Source of the DNA: JAZDJP01 sp043803805
GTDB lineage: Bacteria; Planctomycetota; JAZDJP01
NCBI GenBank assembly: GCA_043803805.1
Contig: JAZDJP010000058.1
Coordinates: 1 to 40,519, forward strand
Direction: 5' to 3'
DNA length: 40,519 nucleotides
Every line of letters starts with the position of its first letter. The first letter of the stretch is position 1. Shown in pieces: positions 1 to 6,825 of this stretch. The position numbers were made by a program, and so were the translations under genes. Below the pieces are notes generated by a model. That model worked only from the letters and a program-made list of their open reading frames with translations, searched no databases and was not told the origin of the DNA.

Positions 1-2
1 GC

Positions 3-131
3 GAACGCATCTGGACGGCGGCGGTCACTTGCGCCCAGCAAGGCCGATCCCTCTTCGCCTACCTCTGTTCCGCCCTCAACGCCCACTTCGCCAACCAGCC
101 TGCCCCCTCACTCCTGCCTTCGGGGCCGTGA
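3..131 (+). pseudogene. C-terminal end of an IS66-family transposase, cut by the window edge
   Basis: The third frame is open from the first bases to the TGA at 129-131. It ends with the sequence QGRSLFAYL, then a short spacer and PAPSLLP just before the stop. This matches the usual C-terminus of IS66-family (DDE) transposases, which finish with a QGRSxxxFL block and a PSLLP tail. Only about 42 residues lie in the window, so whether the element is intact further upstream cannot be seen. No terminal inverted repeat could be recognised in the 55 bases between its stop and the next gene. Confidence 0.75.
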
Positions 132-186
132 AGGGTTACAAAGAAACCTTCTGGATAAAACATTCCATTCGATCATAATTTATTTC

Positions 187-1638
187 ATGAATGTCAAAAG
201 AACAGGAATCATCCTGCGGCCGGATTGCTCGCGAGTCCTTGTGCGTCCTTTTTCACCGACAAGCGAACAACGCGCGCAAAAAATCGTGGCGCGAGTGGTA
301 TCCCTTGCGGAGAAGGAAGCCGAGGCGCTTCTGGAACAAATTCTGGGGGAATTTTCCGGGCGGCATACCCGGATCCGTCCTTTTTTCCTGGAGCGTTTCG
401 AATGGTTTCGCCGTCGATGGCCGGTGGACGAAAATCTGTCCGAGGCCAAGAAGTTATTGATTGGCGCTTACTTCACACAGGAATATTCCGTGGAGGCGGC
501 GGCGTTGTTCAATCCGGCCATCGTTCCACATCCAGATCAAACCCATCTTCCGCTAGGGGCACTCCGGTTTATTCTCAGTCTTCGGGCTACCGGCGAAGGG
601 CATATTTCCTCTCTTACATTTCGCACCGGGATTGTCGATGCGAAGTGCCACGTTGCTTTGGATTCGCCCACGCGATATGTCAATGAGCCGTCGTTAATGG
701 TCAATCCCTCCTTCAACAAAGTTCTCTTCGAACGAAAACTCCGGGAAGTCGGTCTCGTGAATGAATTGACCAGCCAAATCATGGAGCCGCTGGTGGATCC
801 TTTCACATTGCGTGAGATTGAGGAAAGAATGCACGCCGTCATGATTCAAGTTGAGGCAGAAAAAAAAGTTGAAAAGGACTTCACCGTCCGCGGCATCACC
901 ATGTTGGCCAAGTCCAATTTTGAAGTCCAATTTTTGCCGAACCAGCATCTCTCTGAGCGAGTTATCTTTCCCGCCTCGCCCACGCAAATCAATGGAATCG
1001 AGGACGCACGATTTGTCCAGTTTCAAAACGAGGATGGCTCCAAAACTTATTTCGCGACCTATACGGCTTTCGATGGAAAGTTGATATTCCCGCAATTGTT
1101 GGAAACCTCGGATTTCCTTCACTTCAAGTTCATCACCTTGAATGGAACGGCTGTTCAAAACAAAGGCATGGCACTCTTCTCGCGAAAAATCAACGGCCAA
1201 TACGCGATGCTTTCGCGGCAGGATAACGAAAACATTTCCATCATGTTTTCGGACAATGTTCACTTCTGGTATTCGTCACAGGTGGTCTTGAAACCAAAAT
1301 ATCCCTGGGAGTTTGTCCAACTCGGCAATTGTGGTTCGCCTATCGAAACGGAAGACGGTTGGCTGGTGTTGAGTCATGGGGTGGGTCCCGTACGGAAGTA
1401 TTGCGTGGGCGCGTTCCTCCTGGACCGCCAGGATCCCACGAAGGTTATAGGACGCCTCCGGGAGCCGTTACTCAAGCCGAGCCAGACAGAACGTGAAGGT
1501 TATGTTCCTAATGTTGTGTACACCTGCGGAACTCTTCTTCATCAAGGGCACCTCATTATTCCCTACGCCATGTCCGATCAGGCGACAAGTTTTGCAACGG
1601 TTTCGTTGCGTGAAGTTCTTGCGGCGATGGAGGTTTGA
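187..1638 (+). CDS. GH130-type glycosidase / glycoside phosphorylase-like protein
   Basis: The 483-residue product has the layout of the longer GH130-related proteins. An N-terminal segment of about 100 residues is followed by the conserved stretch around LFNPAIVPHPDQ (about 118-130) and GEGHISS, and then a five-bladed-propeller-type catalytic region. The motif GIEDARF places an Asp at residue 273, where GH130 enzymes carry the general acid in a G-x-E-D-P/A-R block. The later PIETEDGWLVLSHGV stretch is also typical. GH130 members break beta-mannosides by phosphorolysis or hydrolysis; the substrate here cannot be told. No signal peptide is seen, so it is probably cytoplasmic. The gene is less GC-rich than the cyclase gene downstream and stands alone behind a transposase remnant, which hints at acquisition. 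No strong ribosome binding site precedes the ATG. Confidence 0.85.
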   Translation: MNVKRTGIILRPDCSRVLVRPFSPTSEQRAQKIVARVVSLAEKEAEALLEQILGEFSGRHTRIRPFFLERFEWFRRRWPVDENLSEAKKLLIGAYFTQEYSVEAAALFNPAIVPHPDQTHLPLGALRFILSLRATGEGHISSLTFRTGIVDAKCHVALDSPTRYVNEPSLMVNPSFNKVLFERKLREVGLVNELTSQIMEPLVDPFTLREIEERMHAVMIQVEAEKKVEKDFTVRGITMLAKSNFEVQFLPNQHLSERVIFPASPTQINGIEDARFVQFQNEDGSKTYFATYTAFDGKLIFPQLLETSDFLHFKFITLNGTAVQNKGMALFSRKINGQYAMLSRQDNENISIMFSDNVHFWYSSQVVLKPKYPWEFVQLGNCGSPIETEDGWLVLSHGVGPVRKYCVGAFLLDRQDPTKVIGRLREPLLKPSQTEREGYVPNVVYTCGTLLHQGHLIIPYAMSDQATSFATVSLREVLAAMEV

Positions 1639-1692
1639 TGCTCTCGTTCAAAAGAATAGAAACGTTTACTGTCCAACATAGGAGGCGTGTCC

Positions 1693-1788
1693 ATGTCCAA
1701 CGTTGGCGTTTTGTTGCGGGAGGAGATTCGAAGAGTGTCCGGTCGCGTAGCGCGGGGAAACATTCGGGGGAACAGGGTCTTGCCTTGA
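1693..1788 (+). pseudogene. 31-codon stub, possible N-terminus of a small DNA-binding-type protein
   Basis: An ATG at 1693 follows a strong GGAGG at 1681-1685 with a 7-base spacer and opens 31 codons ending in TGA at 1786-1788. The product begins MSNVGVLLREEIRRVSGR. The pattern VLLREEIRRxS resembles, from memory, the start of a family of small bacterial proteins with a helix-turn-helix region that begin with a VLKEEIxRLARKE-like helix. The similarity ends after about 20 residues and the rest is missing. The best reading is a remnant truncated by the repeat-rich DNA that follows. A genuine microprotein is less likely but possible given the good ribosome binding site. Confidence 0.35.
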
Positions 1789-1916
1789 CACATTTCCCCT
1801 CCGCTGCCTGCGCGACACCTCCGCCAGAGTCGCATCTCCCCACCCAAGACGCAACGCTCACGGCGCGAATCATGAATTCCCGTTTTTATACGAACTCAAT
1901 CAATTCGGCATTCCCC

Positions 1917-1951
1917 GTGAGGGGGACGTTGTCCCCCAACGGGGGACTCAC
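1917..1951. repeat. Three-armed G/C palindrome
   Basis: GGGGGAC (1921-1927), GTT, GTCCCCC (1931-1937), AAC and GGGGGAC (1941-1947) follow each other, flanked by GTGAG and CTCAC. The middle arm can pair with either neighbour, so two mutually exclusive hairpins are possible. It lies between genes and looks like a dispersed repeat unit rather than a terminator, as no T-run follows. Confidence 0.6.
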
Positions 1952-1983
1952 GTCCGGAATTCGCCATTCGGCATTCCCCCAAC

Positions 1984-2036
1984 TCTCCACTCAGAACTCA
2001 GCACTCAGCACTCAGCACCCAGCACTCAGAACTCTT
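1984..2036. repeat. ACTCAG-type degenerate tandem repeat
   Basis: The units ACTCAGA, ACTCAGC and ACCCAGC alternate across about 50 bases. A stretch of 24 bases at 2011-2034 recurs exactly at 14642-14665, beside another gene end. Both copies are accompanied by ATTCGGCATT-like words nearby. Confidence 0.7.
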
Positions 2037-2085
2037 GCTGATACGAGATGCGAATGGTGAGTGAGGTCCCCGTGCCACGGGCATC

Positions 2086-4155
2086 TTGAAATCCCCCCCC
2101 GGGGGCGATACGATTCCATCCATGGCGGGTATCACGGCATTCTTCAACCGTCGGGCCCTCTTTCCGTTCCAGTTCGCGACGAACAACCTGGCCGTCGCGA
2201 TTCCCGCGGACGGGATGACGCCCGTGGCCGAGCGGCGCTTCGTCCCGGGCGGGGGGGGCGCGCCGGTCCTCGACGCCACCGGCGCCGTCCAGCGGGCGGA
2301 GGCGGCGCTTCTGGCCATGCAGTACGCGGACGGATACTGGGTGGAGGAACTCGAGGCCGACACCACGCTGAACGCGGAGTACATCCTGTTCCTCCGGTTC
2401 ATGGGGTTCCGTCAGCCGGAGCGGGTTCGCAAACTCGTCAATTACATCCTCCGGAAGCAGCAACCCGACGGGAGCTGGGCCATTTACCATGGCGGCCCTC
2501 CCAATCTCTCCGCCTCGGTCGAGTCGTATTTCGCGTTGAAACTGGCCGGCCACCGGCCCGACGAGCCGTTCATGCGGAAGGCGCGGGCGTACATCCTTTC
2601 CGCCGGCGGCATCATGAAGTGCCGGGTGCTCACGAAAATCTACCTGTCGTATTTCGGGCAGTTCGATGCGCGGGGCATTCCCTCCATGCCCATCGAAGTT
2701 CTCTTTCTGCCGCGGTTCTCGGCCTTTAATATCTATGAGTTCGCCTGCTGGGCGCGGACGTACACCATCCCGCTTCTCATCCTGAACGTCAAGCGCCCCG
2801 CCATCCCGATCACGCCGGACGAGGCGGTGGACGAACTCTACGTCGAGCCGAAGCACACGATTGATTACCACGCGGAGGGGCAGGCCGGCCTCTTCACCTG
2901 GCGGAATTTCTTCACCCAGCTCGATCGGGTTCTGAAGATCATCGAGAAGAACCCGGTGAAGATTCCGCGGAACCGGCTCCTGAAAAAGGCGGAGAAGTGG
3001 ATTCTCGCCCATCAGGACGACAGCGGCGACTGGGGCGGCATCTTCCCGGCCATGATCAATTCCTGCATGGCCCTGAAGGTGCTGGGTCATCCGAATGAGT
3101 ACACGCCCATCCGGAAGGGCATCGCGGCCCTCGAGCGCCTCCAGATCGAGGACGGCGACATCATCCGTCAACAGCCCTGCGTCTCGCCCGTCTGGGACAC
3201 GGCGTGGTCCGTCATCGCGCTTCTCTCGGGCACCATGAAGCCCTCGAACGCCGCCATTGACCGCGCCGTCCAGTGGCTTTATTACAAGCAGATCCGGCGG
3301 AAGGGCGACTGGTCCGTGAAGTGCCCGGATCTCGAACCCGGCGGGTGGGCATTCCAGTTCCACAATGATTTCTACCCGGACAACGACGACACCGCCGCGG
3401 TCATCATGGCCCTCACCGCGACCGACTTCGAGAAACTCCCGAGTGCCCGAAAGGCCTTCCTCACGGGCGTGCGGTGGTTGCTCAACATGCAGAACGACGA
3501 CGGCGGCTGGGCGGCATTCGAACGCAACGTGGACAACACCATTTATGATGAAGTCCCTTTCAACGACTGCCGGAACATGCTTGATCCGAGCACGGCGGAC
3601 GTGACGGGGCGCGTCGTCGAGATGCTGGGCATGGTGGGATTCGACCGCCGCCACCCCGTGGTGGAGCGCGCCGTCCGTTTCCTTCAGAAGATCCAGGAGC
3701 CGGACGGATCATGGTTCGGGCGGTGGGGGGTGAATTACATCTACGGGACCTGGTCGGTCCTCACGGCCCTCCACGCGGTCGGGGAGGATCCGGAGACGCC
3801 GTACGTCCGGCGCGCGGTGGAATGGCTCAAGGCCCGGCAGAACCCGGACGGCGGCTGGGGGGAGACCTGCGCCAGTTACGCCGCCTCCTCGCTGGCCGGA
3901 ACGGGGCCGACGACGCCCTCCCAGACGGCCTGGGCGGTGTTGGGCCTCATCGCGGCGGGCGAGGCCCGGAGCGACGCCGTCCACCGCGGGGTGCGTTGGA
4001 TGCTCGACCGCCAGCGCTCGGACGGCTCCTGGGACGAGGCGGAATTCACCGGCACCGGCTTTCCCCAGGCCTTCTACCTGCGGTATCATCTGTATCGCCT
4101 CTGCTTTCCATTGCTCGCGCTGGCGCGGTATCGGAGGGCGACCGGGACGGCATGA
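2086..4155 (+). CDS. shc: Squalene-hopene cyclase
   Basis: The product (up to 689 residues) carries the class II triterpene cyclase signature DxDD as D-N-D-D at residues 432-435, which holds the protonating Asp. Several QW repeats are visible: QQPDGSW, QDDSGDW, QNDDGGW, QEPDGSW, QNPDGGW and QRSDGSW. Length and order fit bacterial squalene-hopene cyclases, monotopic membrane enzymes that cyclise squalene to hopene or hopanol. The start is uncertain: ATG codons lie at 2086, 2122 and 2215, none with a clear ribosome binding site, and recognisable homology begins near the AVQRAEAALL helix, after all three. Neighbours are unrelated and no hpn or squalene-synthesis genes are in the window. An oxidosqualene cyclase is less likely because the QW pattern and size are bacterial. 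Confidence 0.93.
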   Translation: MKSPPGGDTIPSMAGITAFFNRRALFPFQFATNNLAVAIPADGMTPVAERRFVPGGGGAPVLDATGAVQRAEAALLAMQYADGYWVEELEADTTLNAEYILFLRFMGFRQPERVRKLVNYILRKQQPDGSWAIYHGGPPNLSASVESYFALKLAGHRPDEPFMRKARAYILSAGGIMKCRVLTKIYLSYFGQFDARGIPSMPIEVLFLPRFSAFNIYEFACWARTYTIPLLILNVKRPAIPITPDEAVDELYVEPKHTIDYHAEGQAGLFTWRNFFTQLDRVLKIIEKNPVKIPRNRLLKKAEKWILAHQDDSGDWGGIFPAMINSCMALKVLGHPNEYTPIRKGIAALERLQIEDGDIIRQQPCVSPVWDTAWSVIALLSGTMKPSNAAIDRAVQWLYYKQIRRKGDWSVKCPDLEPGGWAFQFHNDFYPDNDDTAAVIMALTATDFEKLPSARKAFLTGVRWLLNMQNDDGGWAAFERNVDNTIYDEVPFNDCRNMLDPSTADVTGRVVEMLGMVGFDRRHPVVERAVRFLQKIQEPDGSWFGRWGVNYIYGTWSVLTALHAVGEDPETPYVRRAVEWLKARQNPDGGWGETCASYAASSLAGTGPTTPSQTAWAVLGLIAAGEARSDAVHRGVRWMLDRQRSDGSWDEAEFTGTGFPQAFYLRYHLYRLCFPLLALARYRRATGTA

Positions 4156-4214
4156 TGTCATGAAGCAAGATGTTCTGTGGTGAAACTGCATAAATTGGTT
4201 ACACTGCGAATGTC

Positions 4215-4946
4215 ATGATACTCGATCAAATCCTTCCTGAGTTGCCAGGACGTGTTTCAAGAGCGGTCGCCCATTACTGGAAGACGCGATCCACACAACG
4301 ATGCAGACAAGAACGAAGCGGGAAGGCCGATCAGGGATTGCGCAGTGCCGTAACCGGCGGTGCGCAAATGGATGGGTTTGTTGATATTTTTTCGGATGTG
4401 GTAATCAAGGTTGGCATTCCCAAGGGGTGTATTTTCCGTAACCGATCGGTAGAGATTCCGGGATTCTTCCGACCCACAAAGGAATGGGATCTTCTTGTCG
4501 TTAAAGATCGGGAATTGATTGCCGCAATTGAATCGAAATCCCAGGTCGGTCCCTCGTTCGGTAATAATTTCAACAATCGAACCGAAGAAGCGATGGGGAG
4601 CGCTCTTGATCTCTGGACGGCCTTTCGCGAGCATGCCTATCTGGAAAGCCCCCAACCTTTCCTGGGGTACTTTTTTCTTCTCGAAGATTGCGAAGCATCG
4701 AATCGGCCGGTTTCCGTCCAGGAACCTCATTTCAAGGTCTTCCCCGAGTTTGTCGGCGCTTCGTACATGAAACGTTATGAGTTGTTTTGCCGAAAACTGG
4801 TGTTGGAACGCCAATACACCTCCGCCGCTTTTATAACATCCATGATTAAAGACGGTGCCGATGGAGTTTTTAAGACACCGGCGGATGATTTGTCACTTGA
4901 GAGATTCATAAGGGTATTGGTGGCGCATGTCTCGATCTTTGTCTGA
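4215..4946 (+). CDS. Type II restriction endonuclease, PaeR7I/XhoI family
   Basis: The 243-residue product matches R.PaeR7I, as remembered, in length and in conserved blocks: MDGF (52-55), YRPTK-like FFRPTKEWD (84-92), VGPSFGNNFNNRTEEA (111-126), and near the C-terminus GASYMKRYELFCRKL. A PD-(D/E)xK-type catalytic set is visible as D92 followed by E106-S107-K108. Enzymes of this family cut CTCGAG, so that is the expected site; it occurs in this window, for example at 2350 and 3130, so the host must be protected if the enzyme is active. The gene overlaps the methyltransferase start by 20 bases, is visibly less GC-rich than its flanks, and has no controller (C) protein gene beside it. Confidence 0.9.
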   Translation: MILDQILPELPGRVSRAVAHYWKTRSTQRCRQERSGKADQGLRSAVTGGAQMDGFVDIFSDVVIKVGIPKGCIFRNRSVEIPGFFRPTKEWDLLVVKDRELIAAIESKSQVGPSFGNNFNNRTEEAMGSALDLWTAFREHAYLESPQPFLGYFFLLEDCEASNRPVSVQEPHFKVFPEFVGASYMKRYELFCRKLVLERQYTSAAFITSMIKDGADGVFKTPADDLSLERFIRVLVAHVSIFV

Positions 4947-5865
4947 AGGCGAATGGCCGACCGTTCATCGGTTGATCAATGGGGATGCGCGGGACCTGTC
5001 TTTTCTGGAAGACAATTCCGTGCACCTGGTGGTCACCTCTCCGCCATACTGGAATTTAAAACGTTACAACGAAAATTCTGGCCAACTAGGGCATATTCAG
5101 GACTACGAGGAGTTCCTGGGAGAATTGGAAAAAGTCTGGAAGGGCGTTTATCGGATACTGGTTCCGGGAGGGCGTTTGGTTTGTGTTGTTGGGGATGTCT
5201 GTGTGGCCCGGCGTGATTTCGGAAGGCATCTCGTATTTCCGCTTCATGCCGACATCTGCGTCCTGTGCCGACGTATTGGCTACGACAATCTCAACCCCAT
5301 CATTTGGCACAAGATTTCCAATGCGACGTACGAGGTTTCCAATGGCACTAAATTCCTCGGAAAACCTTACGAACCGAACGCCATCATCAAGAATGACATG
5401 GAATTCATTCTGATGCAGCGAAAACCGGGGGGGTATCGAAAACCCACCATTGCTCAACGAGATGCCAGTCGCATATCCAAAGACGAATTTGGTCAGTGGT
5501 TCCAGCAAATTTGGAATATCACGGGGGCATCAACTAAGCAACATCCGGCGCCATTCCCGTTGGCATTGGCGGATCGTTTGGTGCAGATGTTTTCCTTCAG
5601 CGGGGATACTGTACTGGACCCGTTCTGTGGATCCGGCACGACGATGGTCGCGGCACTGCGGACTGGAAGAAATAGCATTGGAGTTGAGATTGATCCGGAA
5701 TACTGCAACATGGTGGCGCGATGGATGAGAAATGAGGCCGCTGATTTGTACCGCAATGCGAAATTCGTTTTTGATGTCGCGGAGGAACCAATGCCGAGTT
5801 GTGTGAAAGAAAAACGGGTGCGATACAAGGTGTCCGCAAGTAAACGGGGACGTCATGGGGAGTAA
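4927..5865 (+). CDS. Site-specific DNA methyltransferase, beta-class amino-methyltransferase
   Basis: The product has 312 residues. The catalytic motif IV TSPPYWN (37-43) lies before the AdoMet-binding motif I DPFCGSGTT (231-239), the order that defines beta-class N4-cytosine or N6-adenine methyltransferases. FPLALADRLVQMFS and the final IGVEIDPEYC block are also typical of the family. It should protect the site cut by the overlapping PaeR7I-like enzyme, expected to be CTCGAG; which base is modified cannot be told from the sequence. The start overlaps the endonuclease gene by 20 bases and the end overlaps the next gene by 11 bases, so the three are probably translated from one message. Confidence 0.9.
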   Translation: MSRSLSEGEWPTVHRLINGDARDLSFLEDNSVHLVVTSPPYWNLKRYNENSGQLGHIQDYEEFLGELEKVWKGVYRILVPGGRLVCVVGDVCVARRDFGRHLVFPLHADICVLCRRIGYDNLNPIIWHKISNATYEVSNGTKFLGKPYEPNAIIKNDMEFILMQRKPGGYRKPTIAQRDASRISKDEFGQWFQQIWNITGASTKQHPAPFPLALADRLVQMFSFSGDTVLDPFCGSGTTMVAALRTGRNSIGVEIDPEYCNMVARWMRNEAADLYRNAKFVFDVAEEPMPSCVKEKRVRYKVSASKRGRHGE

Positions 5866-6793
5866 CAGCTTTTCCCAGAAAAGTTGTCTCGAATTGTTTC
5901 GGAAGTTGCTTGATCTGCCGGGTAGCACGAAGGAAGAAGGATACAAAGAGGTTTATGCCTTTCGGGGGATGGGGAAAACCGGGGAGAAATATGAGGAAGA
6001 ATACGAAGAGTGGATTGGGAAAGAATTGCCGGGATTGAAAGGGCGAAACAATAAGGATTTTGAGTTGATGACTTCTCTGTAGCGATCGTGGCACAAGAAG
6101 AGTGAGAAGGTGAGGGCGAAGGAGGGTGAAGGAAAGAATGGAATCGGTGTGTTGGAACTCGGTTTTCTGAGGAATTTCAAAAAATACGCCTGTTCATTTC
6201 CGGAAGCCACCCATTGCAAATCCGATTGGGATTGGCTGGCTTTGGGGCGACATCACGGCTGGGACACCCGTCTCCTCGATTGGACGGCATCTCCTCTGGT
6301 GGCGTTGCATAATGCCACATGCGACGAAAAGGATTTCGACAAGAATGGCGTGGTTTGGGTGGTCAATTGCACAAAGATTCACAAGGAATTGCCCCCTTGT
6401 GTAAAGATCATGTTGGGTGAATCCGGTGATCCGATATTGCCCAACAGTGAGAAAGTTGGACGGTTTGCAGAGACCATTCAGGTGTTCGATTCTTTCTGCG
6501 ACAAGCCATTCCTCATGTTCTTTGAGCCGTATTCAATTGATGCCCGTATTGTCAACCAATACGCCATGTTTTCCGTGATGAATGGCGCTGATCACTTCGT
6601 GAGGAAGTATCTGTCCGAGAAATTAAAAGATCCGAGAGCGGTTCGTCGCGTGCGCATTCCCTGGAGATTGAAACCGAAAATCAGAAACATGCTGGACCAG
6701 TGCAATATCACGGAGCGCATGCTTTATCCGGACTTGGACGGACTGGCCGCATGGTTGAACCGCTATTACGGTCCCCGAAAGAAATCGGATTGA
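5855..6793 (+). pseudogene. FRG-domain protein gene interrupted by one in-frame TAG
   Basis: One frame runs from the ATG at 5855 to the TGA at 6791-6793 with a single amber codon at 6080-6082. The first part contains the family's namesake motif as YAFRG (about residues 29-33). The second contains DWLALGRHHGWDTRLLDWTASP, the best conserved block of FRG domains (named here with its 22 residues only as a landmark near 6228-6295). The stop falls in MTSL-stop-RSW, where relatives from memory read L-x-TSLER, so a single substitution in a CAG or GAG codon is the simplest explanation. FRG domains occur in many uncharacterised proteins of defence islands; their activity is not established. The gene overlaps the methyltransferase by 11 bases. 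It could be a recent nonsense mutant, a sequencing error or a read-through gene. A restart at a GTG near 6110 would yield only the second part. Confidence 0.8.
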
Positions 6794-6825
6794 GCGGCTG
6801 ACGTCATCGTTGCCCGCCGTGTGAT

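Larger units (their letters stand above)
1639..2085. other. Repeat-rich spacer between the GH130 gene and the cyclase gene
   Basis: This 447-base stretch has no full gene. It holds a 31-codon gene stub with a strong ribosome binding site (1693-1788), a three-armed G/C palindrome (1917-1951), short words such as ATTCGGCATT that recur near 14500, and a run of ACTCAG-type units (1984-2036). Frames that cross it look like the product of the repeats and carry no recognisable domain. Confidence 0.6.

Noticed and set aside
2250..2262. G-run in the cyclase gene as another frameshift site
   Set aside because: The reading frame is continuous through it, with homology only starting after it; nothing indicates a shift.
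2026..3654. Long open frame on the minus strand opposite the cyclase gene
   Set aside because: It is rich in Arg, Pro and Gly with no domain and mirrors a GC-rich gene with clear QW and DxDD motifs; the opposite frame is an artefact of base composition.
6794..6825. Terminator between the convergent FRG and permease genes
   Set aside because: The 32-base spacer has no stable inverted repeat or T-run.
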